Assembly (NCBI GenBank): GCA_946220775.1
Contig: CAMIFC010000015.1
Location: 1-48,533 of the forward strand
From: an uncultured Corynebacterium sp.
GTDB taxonomy: Bacteria > Actinomycetota > Actinomycetes > Mycobacteriales > Mycobacteriaceae
Reading direction: 5' to 3'
Length of the DNA stretch: 48,533 nt
Every line of letters begins with the position of its first letter. Within the stretch, counting starts at the first letter, position 1. The position numbers and the translations under genes were made by a program. The notes under the pieces are model-generated. The model was given only the letters and a program-made list of their open reading frames with translations. It had not been told where the DNA came from and searched no databases. Below are positions 35,618 through 44,628 of the stretch, one piece after another.

Positions 35618-36823
35618 GTGTTAGCTGTGAGCATTTCAGTGCCCAGCAAGGGGAAAATTATCAATGCGGCCGTAGCCGATCACGTGCCGGTGGCGGAGTT
35701 GATTCCGCATCTCGTCGATCCAGAGCCGGGTGAATTGTGGGAGTTGCAACGAGCCATCGGGGTCGTCGCGCCAGAGCACTCATTGGCTGAGGCAGGAATC
35801 CGCCCTGGGGAAGCGATGACATTGGCGTGTCGGCGTCCTGCTGAACCGCCCGCACCACCGGTGGAGGCCGGCGAGGAATTGGCCGGGGACGTGGGCACGA
35901 ACTGGGCGGCGTGGATCATCGCGGGGCTGGTGGCGTTGCTCGGATTCCGCTCCGCCCCGGTGTGGCATCCCTTGGAGCACCACGGCCCTGAGCACTGGGG
36001 TTTCGGAGCAGAAGGGGTCGATCTGGCTGTACTGATTCCGTTGATCGTCACTATGCTGGCTGCGTTGTCCATGGCGGCTCTGGGGCTTTATGATCACCGG
36101 TTTTTGCCACTGGCTGCGGCGTTGGGATTCGCCGTGGGGATGAACGTCAACGTGCTGTGCGGTGTGGTTGCCGCTCTGTTGTTGGTGTGGCGCCCTGGGG
36201 TGGTGCGCATCGGGCTTCTTGCTACGGCTTTGCTTGCTGCGGTGAATTTCTACCCATCGATCACGGCGGTGACGGCGTTGGTGCTGCTGACCTATTCCGG
36301 GCAGTTGGCGTTGGGAATCACGAAAGTGGTGGTTCCTCGCGTCCCGGCTGCCGGAATCTTCCATGACCCAGCGCCACCAGTCGTGGCCTCCGCGGCGCGT
36401 GACGCCATTAAGGTTCACTCCGCGCTGGTCGCTGCGGCGTGTGCCTGGTTAGTCGCCAGTGTGATGCAATTGGTTCCTGGCTGGCCCCGCGTGTTGGGTT
36501 GGCCCGGCGCGAGCTCAACCCCAGATGTGTGGACGATCGCGCTGATGTTGTGTCTCGCGTTGGCTGCGGTGTCCGCACGGAGCACGCGTCCGTTCCACGC
36601 CAACTGCCTTGCCGTCACCACCGGTGTGATCGTCGTGTGGTTGGGAAGTCACGTCAGCTGGGGCATCATCGAGCTTGTCCTGCTTGGCTTACCGCTGGTG
36701 CGAGTGAACTCGCCACAGCTTGGTCGAGCCATCGACACCATCGAGGCCATCGCTTTTTGTGTCGCTGTCCCGTTGGCGCTACATGCTACTGGCTTGTTCA
36801 ACTGGATTCGGGGGTTGGGATGA
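35618..36823 (+). CDS. eccD: EccD type VII secretion membrane channel subunit
   Basis: 401 residues. The N-terminal ~90 residues are the ubiquitin-like domain (SVPSKGKIINAAVADHVPVA, SLAEAGIRPGEAMTLACRR), followed by about ten to eleven hydrophobic helices from AAWIIAGLVALLGF to CVAVPLALHATGLFNWI. EccD forms the membrane vestibule with EccB and EccC. GTG at 35618 is preferred: GGGGGA lies about six bases upstream and the open frame before it resembles no family. It is divergent from eccC and its stop overlaps the mycP ATG (ATGA). Confidence 0.9.
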   Translation: MLAVSISVPSKGKIINAAVADHVPVAELIPHLVDPEPGELWELQRAIGVVAPEHSLAEAGIRPGEAMTLACRRPAEPPAPPVEAGEELAGDVGTNWAAWIIAGLVALLGFRSAPVWHPLEHHGPEHWGFGAEGVDLAVLIPLIVTMLAALSMAALGLYDHRFLPLAAALGFAVGMNVNVLCGVVAALLLVWRPGVVRIGLLATALLAAVNFYPSITAVTALVLLTYSGQLALGITKVVVPRVPAAGIFHDPAPPVVASAARDAIKVHSALVAAACAWLVASVMQLVPGWPRVLGWPGASSTPDVWTIALMLCLALAAVSARSTRPFHANCLAVTTGVIVVWLGSHVSWGIIELVLLGLPLVRVNSPQLGRAIDTIEAIAFCVAVPLALHATGLFNWIRGLG

Positions 36824-38016
36824 CACCCCCTGCCCCACACCTGAACTGCCAAACTCCGACGGCCGCCGACCCTACGACAGCGAGCGTCCTGCCAGCTTTC
36901 ACGGGGCCACCATTGCCACACGATCTCGTGCAAGGCCGCAACACCACCATCGTGGTCATCGACACCGGCGCCAGCGCGCCCGGTGTCACCGGCGATCGCG
37001 AGTCCTGCATTCTCCACGGCACTGCGGTGGCCAGCGCGGCACGTGCGACGGCTCCTGCGGCCAAGATCCACAGTCTGCGGCACTCGGACCGGGTCGACGT
37101 GGTGGAAGGAACCGTCGACGGACTCATCGCCGCGATACACCGAGCCAAAGCCCTGCCTACCAGGCACAAGATCGTGAATATATCGATGGTGACCTGCGAG
37201 GATTCTCCACCGTTGCGCACCGCAGTCGAGTCTTTGTTGGACACCGGCGTGATCGTGGTGGCGTCCATCGGAAACTCCGGGCAATGCGACCCCGGCAAGC
37301 CTACGTACCCAGCGGCGACCCCCGGTGTGATCGCGGTCGGCGCGGTGGAGGAAACCGCGGTGCTTGGGAACTCCGGTGAGACTAAGGACCCGAAAGCACA
37401 GTCCCCAGCTGCTGTGAACCTCGGGCGCACGCCCGCCCCTTATGGGATTGAGGGGATACCATCCACGCTCCACGCGCCGGGTGGTCCTGTCCACGCTCAA
37501 CTGCAGCGAGGCAGACCCGATAGCAAAGACGTATCGCTGATCGCGGGGGCTCCCGACCCCTTCGTGGGAACGAGTTTCGCCACGCCCATCGTGGCCGGCA
37601 CAGCAACTTTAGTGTGGGAAGCTGACCCAACTCTGTCGGCGAAAGACGTGACAAAGATTCTCGTGGAATCAGCGATCCCGGCTGGTGGCGTGTCCGGAGA
37701 GCCCACTCACTTGGCATCGGTGGTCTCCCCGCGCGCGGCGGTGACGGCGGCTCGGGATGCGCACCGAAGCCAACAGCCGAACACAACAGTAGCTGGCCAG
37801 CACCAAGACTCGAACGGAGACCCAGCCACCAGCCCCAGCGGGAACACCCAAATCACCGCTGCTGTCACACAACCCGTGACCCCGGATTACTCGGTGGCTT
37901 TCGGGCTCTCGGCGATCGTCTCGGTGGTGCTGGTTGTGGGCCTCATCGCTCGCGCATTCGCTTCGGACAAAACCCCACCATCAGGCAGTGAACGCACCAC
38001 TCGCCAAGGAACATAA
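36820..38016 (+). CDS. mycP: type VII secretion-associated serine protease (mycosin)
   Basis: 398 residues, subtilisin-type. The catalytic triad is visible: D48 in VVIDTGAS, H66 in LHGTAVAS, S252 in GTSFATPIVAG, with the oxyanion asparagine N152 in ASIGNSG. A C-terminal membrane helix (FGLSAIVSVVLVVGLIARAF, about 358-380) anchors it. Unlike usual mycosins the N-terminus (MTPPAPHLNCQTPTAADPTT) has no hydrophobic signal peptide; the ATG is fixed by the ATGA overlap with eccD and upstream codons in frame give no signal either. The last 130 bases overlap the end of convergent eccB. Confidence 0.9.
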   Translation: MTPPAPHLNCQTPTAADPTTASVLPAFTGPPLPHDLVQGRNTTIVVIDTGASAPGVTGDRESCILHGTAVASAARATAPAAKIHSLRHSDRVDVVEGTVDGLIAAIHRAKALPTRHKIVNISMVTCEDSPPLRTAVESLLDTGVIVVASIGNSGQCDPGKPTYPAATPGVIAVGAVEETAVLGNSGETKDPKAQSPAAVNLGRTPAPYGIEGIPSTLHAPGGPVHAQLQRGRPDSKDVSLIAGAPDPFVGTSFATPIVAGTATLVWEADPTLSAKDVTKILVESAIPAGGVSGEPTHLASVVSPRAAVTAARDAHRSQQPNTTVAGQHQDSNGDPATSPSGNTQITAAVTQPVTPDYSVAFGLSAIVSVVLVVGLIARAFASDKTPPSGSERTTRQGT

Positions 38017-39164
38017 ACGTGATTCTCAAACCCCAGTGCGCGGAGGTCCTCTGCGCGGTCGAGTGAAAAGCGGGTGCCATTGGCGTCCACAAGAACGAAA
38101 CCATGCTCGGTGAGCAGCGCACTGGTGGCCTGCGGGCCGACGAAACGCGAACCGCCGTTCCCGGTGCTCCCCGACGCTGAAATATTCGCCGACACCACGG
38201 CTTGCTCGCGGTGATTGTTGGCATCCACGGCCACGGCACCGCGCGGCTCCGCCATGCCCTCGGCGCCGACGCACGCCCGCTCCGGGGCGGACCAATCCAC
38301 CCGCTCGGCGGGAATGTTCGGTAGCAAATCTCGGGTTGGCAGCGCCATCACCTCGCCGAGCTCGGCGTACACATCCGGGTGCGGCGATAGCGACAGCGCA
38401 TAATCGGCACGCGCACCCGTCAATTCCATCACTCCGCCGTGTCCGACCAAGAAGGACCGCGAGCCCGCATGGACCACCGTGCCTGCGGTCTCGAAAGGTT
38501 TCGGCAGCCCAGAACGCCCATGTGGCAGCAGCGAGTCGGCGTGCTCATCAAAAGTCTCTACAAGCTCACGGCTCATCGGAACTTCCACAGCCCCAAGTGC
38601 CCGCGCCGCAGCCGGATCGGCCAGCGAACGCATCGTTCCCTCGACCAGCCACACGTCAGACCCGGAACGAACCACGACCCTCTCGTGCGGTGTGGTCTCC
38701 TCGACGGCGAACACCTGCACGTTGTGCTTCCCATCACAGGTCAGCCACTGGCGTTCTGGTGCCAGATTCAGCCCCGGAACATGCCCAATGCCCATCGGTT
38801 CACGCATGTGCTCGCCTTGCAGTTGCGCGGACGTGGATTGCTTCACCTCCACCGGCTGCCGCAGCACCAAGCGAGCGCTCGCGACGTTGCTGATCGGGTG
38901 GAATCCATCCTCCAACCGCACGTGCAGTGAGCCGTGTTCGTCCGCCACCAACGTCGCCCCATCGACCGACGGCGCCGGGCGAAGTAGCCCCAGCATCACC
39001 GCCCCGCCAGCAATGAGGGCGCTGATGAGCAGCCCCACGAAGATGGCTCGGCGCTGACTACGCAGCGGGTCGTGAGCCATGCGTGGATCCCCGATGGCCA
39101 GCGCTAATTCCAATCTGCGAAGCAAGAATTTGTGCCCTGAAACCTGCAAACTTGTTGTGCGCAT
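37887..39164 (-). CDS. eccB: EccB type VII secretion core component
   Basis: 425 residues. A short cytoplasmic start with the family signature TSLQVSGHKFLLRRLELALA is followed by a membrane helix at about 40-62 (IFVGLLISALIAGGAVMLGL) and a large extracytoplasmic domain ending with RVVRSLPDGGVLSEANARA, the usual terminal segment. ATG at 39164 has GGAGG eight bases upstream. It is convergent with mycP, with 130 bp of shared coding DNA. Its conserved end lies inside the overlap, so the overlap is not an artefact of a wrong stop. Confidence 0.92.
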   Translation of the reverse strand: MRTTSLQVSGHKFLLRRLELALAIGDPRMAHDPLRSQRRAIFVGLLISALIAGGAVMLGLLRPAPSVDGATLVADEHGSLHVRLEDGFHPISNVASARLVLRQPVEVKQSTSAQLQGEHMREPMGIGHVPGLNLAPERQWLTCDGKHNVQVFAVEETTPHERVVVRSGSDVWLVEGTMRSLADPAAARALGAVEVPMSRELVETFDEHADSLLPHGRSGLPKPFETAGTVVHAGSRSFLVGHGGVMELTGARADYALSLSPHPDVYAELGEVMALPTRDLLPNIPAERVDWSAPERACVGAEGMAEPRGAVAVDANNHREQAVVSANISASGSTGNGGSRFVGPQATSALLTEHGFVLVDANGTRFSLDRAEDLRALGFENHVYVPWRVVRSLPDGGVLSEANARAMRPTTSTTETIAESPKATE

Positions 39165-39286
39165 TCGCGCCCCTCCCCGGCCATTTTGGCCATGATCCAC
39201 CCGATCCCCTCGGCTGGCTAAGAATTGTCAATCTGCTATTGCCAGACGTCTCGTAGTGTGCCATGATTTGAATCGCTTTGCTGAAC

Positions 39287-40186
39287 ATGGGGACATCCTC
39301 GGGGGATTCTTTGACTGCTCATTCACTCGCTGTGTGGCTCGGTATTGCGTGCCTCATCGCGCTACTTTTGCTTGCTTCTTGGTGGGTTCACTGTCAGGCG
39401 GGCGCTTCTCGTCCGGATCCGATCAAGTGGTGGCGTCTCGTTCCGGCACCGCACAATTTCTTTGTTGCGCCTCGCCCGGTCCGGATCGCACCCAGAGAGC
39501 TCACCGCTGGGCTGTTGTTGCATCCCAGCGCTGCTCATCCGGACAACGCCACCGCGGGCGAACGCCCACAATTGCTCGCCGCGACCAGGCAGATTCGTTC
39601 TGATGCCCAAGCCATTCTCACTGGTACCACCGACGAAACTCTGGTTGGGATCCCGGCTTTCATGGGAGTTCGGATGAAGTATGCCGCGGCCGCGGCCGGG
39701 GTTCTCGCAATTCCGGAACCAGATCCGGACACCGACCTTCCCGCCGGAGCCACGGAGATTCCTGCCACGTCGCTAACCGCCCACCCCACTCCGGGTTGGC
39801 TGCTGGGCATTGATCGCACCGGCGGCACCGTGCAGGTTCACCTCGTGCCGGGATCAACGATTCTGCTGCATGGCTCCGGCGCCGATCAGCTTCTTGACCG
39901 CCTGCCGCCACAGTGCAACTGGGTCAATGTCATCCGCGGCGACGTTCCCGCCACCGCCGACCAGCAAGATTGGGTCGCGCGGTGGCGCGCGTCGTGGTCA
40001 CCAGGCACCTGCCGCATCGTCGTTGCCAATTCAATTTCGGACGCCACCCGGTCAAACGTGTCCTTCGACCTCAGCATCGATGCTCGCGGTCTGATGGAGC
40101 ACCGGAACAAGCGGATAGAATTCAGTCCTGTTGACCTAACGACCCAAGTCGCGGACCGCGCGAGTTTCGAGGCTGCGAGCCGCTAA
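39287..40186 (+). CDS. unknown membrane protein of the type VII locus
   Basis: 299 residues. One N-terminal membrane helix (LAVWLGIACLIALLLLASWW) then a soluble domain with no family I recognise. The stretches GSTILLHGSGADQLLDRLPP and GTCRIVVANSISDAT faintly recall a P-loop and following strand of a degenerate ATPase, but the lysine is missing, so this is only a suggestion. By position it may stand in for EccE or another accessory subunit. ATG at 39287 lacks a ribosome binding site; TTG at 39311 follows GGGGGA and is a serious alternative. The last 51 bases overlap the end of convergent truA. Confidence 0.7.
   Translation: MGTSSGDSLTAHSLAVWLGIACLIALLLLASWWVHCQAGASRPDPIKWWRLVPAPHNFFVAPRPVRIAPRELTAGLLLHPSAAHPDNATAGERPQLLAATRQIRSDAQAILTGTTDETLVGIPAFMGVRMKYAAAAAGVLAIPEPDPDTDLPAGATEIPATSLTAHPTPGWLLGIDRTGGTVQVHLVPGSTILLHGSGADQLLDRLPPQCNWVNVIRGDVPATADQQDWVARWRASWSPGTCRIVVANSISDATRSNVSFDLSIDARGLMEHRNKRIEFSPVDLTTQVADRASFEAASR
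40032..40049 (-). repeat. dispersed TGGCGTCC element, in the unknown type VII gene
   Basis: GGGTGGCGTCCGAAATTG on the minus strand, encoding NSISDATRS on the plus strand. Confidence 0.8.
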
Positions 40187-41023
40187 CTCTGCATCGGCGG
40201 GATAATCCACACCAACGAGGTTCAGCCCAGCCGCTGGGGCCACGGGTACTTGGGAACTCCGCTGCTCATAGGTGAGCAACTCCGAGGTGAAATCAGTGGG
40301 GCGTTTGCCCTCCCCCACGGTCAAACATGCACCAACGATGGAACGCACCATGGACCAACAAAACGCGTCGGCCACCACGTGGGCCTCATAGGTTTGTGGT
40401 TCGGCGGGGGTGGATACGTCCTGCCAGGTGAACTCCTGTAATTCGCGAATGGTGGTTGCTCCCTCGCGGGCTTTGCAATAGGCGGCAAAGTTGTTGAGGC
40501 CAACTAGCGCGTCAGCGGCAACCTGAACTTTCTGTAGGTCCACCGGGCGACGCCAGTGGGCAGTGTCCCGAACACGAAGCGGGCGAGGTCCAGCCGGATC
40601 AGTACAGACCCGGTACACATAATGCCGACGCAGCGCGGAAAACCGCGCGTCGAAGCCTTCCGGCGCGGTGACAGCACTGCTCAGCCGAATGTCGGCGGGC
40701 AGCATGCGGGACAACCGTCGCACCAGATCCTCCGGCTTGGTCAGGCTCCGCTGTTCGAAGGCGCTGGCCGGGATATCTGCGTGGCACACCTGTCCATCAG
40801 CATGCACCCCGGCATCGGTCCGACCAGCGACGGTGAGCTCAATGGAGTGCCGGCACACCAAAGAAAGCTTGTCCTCGAGTACGCCCTGGACAGTCCGCAG
40901 GCCACCCTTTTGTGCAGCCCAGCCATGGAAGTCCGTGCCGTCGTAGGAAACGTCCAGCCGCACACGAATCGTCGCCTCGGCCGGGTCTTCCTGAAGCTCG
41001 GGTTGTTGTTCACCAGTAGTCAT
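40136..41023 (-). CDS. truA: tRNA pseudouridine(38-40) synthase
   Basis: 295 residues. It isomerises uridines 38-40 of the tRNA anticodon arm. The catalytic aspartate lies in VAGRTDAGVHADGQV, and SYDGTDFHGWAAQKG, RRHYVYRV and FCWSMVRSIVGACLTVG are typical. ATG at 41023. A terminator separates it from rplQ on the same strand. A 51-bp convergent overlap with the 39287 gene is noted. Confidence 0.95.
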   Translation of the reverse strand: MTTGEQQPELQEDPAEATIRVRLDVSYDGTDFHGWAAQKGGLRTVQGVLEDKLSLVCRHSIELTVAGRTDAGVHADGQVCHADIPASAFEQRSLTKPEDLVRRLSRMLPADIRLSSAVTAPEGFDARFSALRRHYVYRVCTDPAGPRPLRVRDTAHWRRPVDLQKVQVAADALVGLNNFAAYCKAREGATTIRELQEFTWQDVSTPAEPQTYEAHVVADAFCWSMVRSIVGACLTVGEGKRPTDFTSELLTYEQRSSQVPVAPAAGLNLVGVDYPADAELAARSLETRAVRDLGR

Positions 41024-41118
41024 ATCGCTTCATAGGCTACCGGGCAGCCACATTGACGAGCCGATCGGCTCGAGCGTCGTGCGCTCACGGGTGTCGCGCG
41101 GAGTTCACGAGTCGCGCC

Positions 41119-41136
41119 CATTGGCGTCCTAAAAAG
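41119..41136 (+). repeat. dispersed TGGCGTCC element, intergenic truA/rplQ
   Basis: CATTGGCGTCCTAAAAAG, between the rplQ terminator and the truA start. Confidence 0.85.
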
Positions 41137-41168
41137 AAACCCAGGGAAAAGAACCCCGGAAACAACAA

Positions 41169-41203
41169 CGGCGGCGAACCCCAAATAATGGGATTCACCG
41201 CCG
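41169..41203 (-). terminator. terminator after rplQ
   Basis: Minus-strand CGGCGGTGAATCCC pairs with GGGGTTCGCCGCCG around a seven-base loop (ATTATTT), followed by TTGTTGTTT. It closes the operon ending in rplQ. A dispersed TGGCGTCC element lies about 35 bp further on. Confidence 0.9.
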
Positions 41204-41243
41204 TCGGTGGTTGGCCGAACGCTAGGTTCGGGCCTGGGGAGGA

Positions 41244-41804
41244 TTACTCCTTGTCAGCCTTGTCAGCTTCCTTCGCTTCTGCCTCGGCATCAGCGTCGGT
41301 TGCTGGATCAGCCTCGACCTCTGGGGCCTCGGTCTTCTCCTCGGCCTTGTCGTCAGCCTTCTCTTCAGCCTTGGCTTCTTCAGCCTCAGCCTGTGCCTTC
41401 TTCGATGCAGCTGCGCGGGTTGCACGCTCTGCCTCGTTGGAGGCGGTCTTCTCGGTGACCAGGGAGATCATAGAGATTGGGGCGTTGTCGCCCTTGCGGT
41501 TCTCCAGCTTGACGATGCGGGTGTAGCCGCCGTCACGGCCTTCGAACTTCTCTGCGAGCTCGTTGAACAGGTACGCAACAACGTCCTTGTTCGGGATCAG
41601 CTTCAAGACGTTGCGACGGTCCGCGAGGGTGCCGCGCTTGGCCTTGGTGATCAGCTTCTCAGCGTATGGACGCAGCAGCTTTGCCTTTGCGTCCGTGGTC
41701 TTGATTGCGCCGTTCTCGAACAGCTGTGCTGCGAGATTCGAGAGGATCTTCTTCTGGTGGGAAGCCGATCCGCCCAGACGGGCGCCCTTCTTAGGGGTTG
41801 GCAT
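41244..41804 (-). CDS. rplQ: 50S ribosomal protein L17
   Basis: 186 residues. The L17 core (MPTPKKGARLGGSASHQKKI, AEKLITKAKRGTLADRRNVL, YTRIVKLENRKGDNAPISMI) occupies about 120 residues. The rest is a low-complexity tail of Ala, Glu, Lys and Asp (AEEAKAEEKADDKAEEKTE), longer than in most bacteria. Follows rpoA by 45 bp. Confidence 0.96.
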   Translation of the reverse strand: MPTPKKGARLGGSASHQKKILSNLAAQLFENGAIKTTDAKAKLLRPYAEKLITKAKRGTLADRRNVLKLIPNKDVVAYLFNELAEKFEGRDGGYTRIVKLENRKGDNAPISMISLVTEKTASNEAERATRAAASKKAQAEAEEAKAEEKADDKAEEKTEAPEVEADPATDADAEAEAKEADKADKE

Positions 41805-41849
41805 GTCTTCTCCTCGAGTGGTTAAAAGCTTTGAGCGCTTGTGTGCGAC

Positions 41850-42863
41850 TTACTCCGCGATGTCTTCACCTTCGGTGTCGACCCACTCACCGGTCTCGGC
41901 GTCATAGCCGTCGATGTCGTTGAGGTCGAAGCCTTCTGGGGAGTCCTTCAAGCCCAAGCCCAAGCCAGCCAGCTTGACCTTGACTTCGTTTATGGACTTC
42001 TGGCCGAAGTTACGGATATCCAACAGGTCGGACTCCGTGCGAGCAGCCAGCTCACCAACGGTGTGGATTTCTTCCCGCTTCAGGCAGTTGTACGACCGAA
42101 CGGAGAAGTCCAGATCCTCGATCGGCATGCTGTATGCAGCGATGTGCTCGTTTTCCTGTGGCGATGGGCCGATTTCGATGCCCTCCGCCTCGTGGTTGAG
42201 CTCCTGCGCCAGGCCGAACAGCTCCACCAGCGTCTTACCTGCGGACGCCATGGCGTCACGGGCAGAAATGGAGTTCTTCGTCTCGACGTCCAGAACCAGC
42301 TTGTCAAAGTCGGTGCGCTGGCCAACACGGGTGGCCTCGACCTTGTAGCTGACCTTCAGGACTGGGGAGTAGATCTGGTCGACTGGAATGCGACCGATCT
42401 CGGACGAAGACGCAGCTGCTGGCACGTAGCCGCGGCCGCGCTCGACGACCAGCTCGATTTCCAGCTTGCCCTGCTCGTTCAGCGTTGCGATGTGCAGGTC
42501 TGGGTTGTGCACTTCGACACCGGCTGGCGGTTCAATGTCCGCACCGGTGACTGCGCCCTCGCCTTCCTTGCGCAGGTACATCGTGACTGGCTCATCGGAG
42601 TCGCTGGACAGAACCAGGGACTTGATGTTCAGGATGATGTCCGAAACATCTTCCTTCACGCCTGGGATCGTGGTGAACTCGTGGAGAACACCTTCGATCT
42701 GCAGGGAGGTCACGGCTGCACCTGGGATGGAAGACAGCAGGGTGCGACGAAGGGAGTTGCCGAGGGTGTAGCCGAAGCCTGGCTCCAGTGGCTCAATGGT
42801 GAACCGGGAGCGGGATTCGTCAATGAACTCCTCGGACAGCTCCGGGCGCTGGGAAATCAGCAT
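41850..42863 (-). CDS. rpoA: RNA polymerase alpha subunit
   Basis: 337 residues. The N-terminal assembly domain (EPLEPGFGYTLGNSLRRTLL) and C-terminal DNA- and activator-binding domain (NCLKREEIHTVGELAARTES, NFGQKSINEVKVKLAGLGLG) are complete, and the acidic tail ends VDTEGEDIAE. Sits in the usual rpsM-rpsK-rpsD-rpoA-rplQ order. Confidence 0.98.
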   Translation of the reverse strand: MLISQRPELSEEFIDESRSRFTIEPLEPGFGYTLGNSLRRTLLSSIPGAAVTSLQIEGVLHEFTTIPGVKEDVSDIILNIKSLVLSSDSDEPVTMYLRKEGEGAVTGADIEPPAGVEVHNPDLHIATLNEQGKLEIELVVERGRGYVPAAASSSEIGRIPVDQIYSPVLKVSYKVEATRVGQRTDFDKLVLDVETKNSISARDAMASAGKTLVELFGLAQELNHEAEGIEIGPSPQENEHIAAYSMPIEDLDFSVRSYNCLKREEIHTVGELAARTESDLLDIRNFGQKSINEVKVKLAGLGLGLKDSPEGFDLNDIDGYDAETGEWVDTEGEDIAE

Positions 42864-43000
42864 GTGAAAACTTCTCCTAAACGGCGACCGCTATATGACG
42901 CCGGTAGCAGGATACCGTCACCGGGATTGGTAGACGGCGGGGAGTAAAAGTCAGTTTTTCAGAATGAGACGCCGTTGCCGGCATCCCCGAACTACGCGAA

Positions 43001-43606
43001 TTACTTCGAGTAGAACTCGACGATGAGCTGCTCCTGCAGCGGGATGTCGATCTGAGCGCGCTCGGGCAGCTGGTGCACGAGGATGCGCAAGGTGGATGGA
43101 ACAACCTGAAGCCATGCTGGCACGGTTGCGTCGACCAGGTTCTCCTGTGCTTCCTCGAACCACAGCATGGAACGGGAACGGTCGCGGACATCGATGATGT
43201 CGTACTGCGACACGCGGAAGGATGGAACGTTGGTCTTCTTACCGTTGACGGTGAAGTGACCGTGAGAAACCAGCTGACGAGCCTGGCGACGGGTGCGTGC
43301 CAGACCTGCGCGGTAAATCACGTTGTCCAGTCGAGCTTCCAGCAGAATGACCAGATTGTCACCGGTCTTGCCGTCCATTGCGTTGGCTTCTGCGTAGTAG
43401 CGACGGAACTGCTTCTCCATCACGCCGTAGGTGAAGCGAGCCTTCTGCTTCTCCTGCAGCTGAATCAGGTACTCCGACTCCTTGATGCGAGCGCGGCCTG
43501 CCTGTCCCGGAGGGTACGGACGACGCTCGAAGGAACGGTCGCCACCGACGAGGTCGACGCGGAGGCGACGGGACTTACGGGTAACTGGGCCGGTATAACG
43601 AGCCAT
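43001..43606 (-). CDS. rpsD: 30S ribosomal protein S4
   Basis: 201 residues, starting MARYTGPVTRKSRRLRVDLV. The N-terminal zinc-binding cysteines of some S4 proteins are absent (C-minus form). The S4 RNA-binding domain (RTRRQARQLVSHGHFTVNGK) is present. It initiates small-subunit assembly by binding 16S rRNA and is often an autogenous regulator of this operon. 137 bp before rpoA. Confidence 0.97.
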   Translation of the reverse strand: MARYTGPVTRKSRRLRVDLVGGDRSFERRPYPPGQAGRARIKESEYLIQLQEKQKARFTYGVMEKQFRRYYAEANAMDGKTGDNLVILLEARLDNVIYRAGLARTRRQARQLVSHGHFTVNGKKTNVPSFRVSQYDIIDVRDRSRSMLWFEEAQENLVDATVPAWLQVVPSTLRILVHQLPERAQIDIPLQEQLIVEFYSK

Positions 43607-43631
43607 TGTTTATCCCTAACCTTTCTTTCTC

Positions 43632-44036
43632 TTAGACGCGACGACGCTTTGGTGGGCGGCAGCCGTTGTGTGGCTGTGGCGTGACGTCAGCAATGGTGCC
43701 AACCTCAAGCCCAGCGGTGGACAGAGAACGGATTGCGGTCTCACGGCCGGAGCCTGGACCCTTGACGAAAACGTCAACCTTCTTCATGCCGTGCTCCATT
43801 GCCTTACGCGCAGCGGACTCTGCGGCCATCTGTGCGGCGAATGGAGTGGACTTGCGGGAACCCTTGAATCCGACGTTGCCGGAGGATGCCCAAGAAATCA
43901 CAGCGCCCTTCGGGTCCGTAATGGACACGATGGTGTTGTTGAAGGTGGACTTGATGTAGGCGTGGCCCTGGGCCACGTTCTTCTTCACCGCGCGACGACC
44001 ACGTGCGCGAGTGTTGGTGCTCTTCGGTGCAGCCAT
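43632..44036 (-). CDS. rpsK: 30S ribosomal protein S11
   Basis: 134 residues with NTIVSITDPKGAVISWASSG, KGSRKSTPFAAQMAAESAAR and the conserved C-terminus DVTPQPHNGCRPPKRRRV. It forms the platform of the 30S subunit near the mRNA exit. Its ATG overlaps the rpsM stop by one base. Confidence 0.98.
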   Translation of the reverse strand: MAAPKSTNTRARGRRAVKKNVAQGHAYIKSTFNNTIVSITDPKGAVISWASSGNVGFKGSRKSTPFAAQMAAESAARKAMEHGMKKVDVFVKGPGSGRETAIRSLSTAGLEVGTIADVTPQPHNGCRPPKRRRV

Positions 44037-44404
44037 TACTTCTTCTTTCCTGCGATCGTCTTCTTAGGACCCTTACGCGTACGAGCGTTGGTCTTGGTGC
44101 GCTGACCACGAACTGGCAGGCCACGACGGTGGCGCAGTCCCTGGTAGGAACCAATCTCAATCTTGCGACGGATGTCGGCCTGGATCTCGCGGCGAAGATC
44201 GCCCTCGACCTTCCAGGAACCCTCGATCACGTCACGGAGAGCAGCCAGCTGCTCGTCCGTCAGATCCTTGGAGCGAAGATCTGGGGAGATGCCGGTGCGT
44301 TCCAGCAGCTCCTTGGAACGGGCTGGGCCAATTCCGAAGATGTAGGTTAGTGCGACCTCCATGCGCTTTTCGCGAGGCAGGTCGACACCAGCAAGGCGTG
44401 CCAT
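44036..44404 (-). CDS. rpsM: 30S ribosomal protein S13
   Basis: 122 residues from MARLAGVDLPREKRMEVALT to the basic tail RTRKGPKKTIAGKKK. The GLRHRRGLPVRGQRTKTNAR segment contacts rRNA in the subunit head. ATG at 44404 follows GGAAGG; the longer frame to 44467 is not conserved. First gene of the rpsM-rplQ group. No rpmJ lies between it and infA, unlike in many bacteria. Confidence 0.97.
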   Translation of the reverse strand: MARLAGVDLPREKRMEVALTYIFGIGPARSKELLERTGISPDLRSKDLTDEQLAALRDVIEGSWKVEGDLRREIQADIRRKIEIGSYQGLRHRRGLPVRGQRTKTNARTRKGPKKTIAGKKK

Positions 44405-44628
44405 ATGGCATTTCCTTCCGGTTCTACGGCGGTTTTCTCCGTACTCACCCCGTTGGTCTGCCTCCATCCCCGCAATTAGTCAGCAATTCGTTAGCAACTA
44501 GTTACGGAGGGTTCGGCAGCGGGCTCTAGCCGCCGCGGCCAGAGGTTGGCAGCCCTAGCCCGCCGACCACACCACTATGGGCATGTCGGCGTACGGCGTA
44601 GGGCTTGGACGTACAGAGGCTTACAGGT

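Noticed and set aside
41841..42947. 368-residue open frame opposite rpoA
   Set aside because: Shadow of rpoA; high GC and codon periodicity of the real gene keep the antisense frame open.
44405..44628. rpmJ between infA and rpsM
   Set aside because: No L36 sequence (KVRKS or KVNPSV start with Cys/His residues) can be found in any frame.
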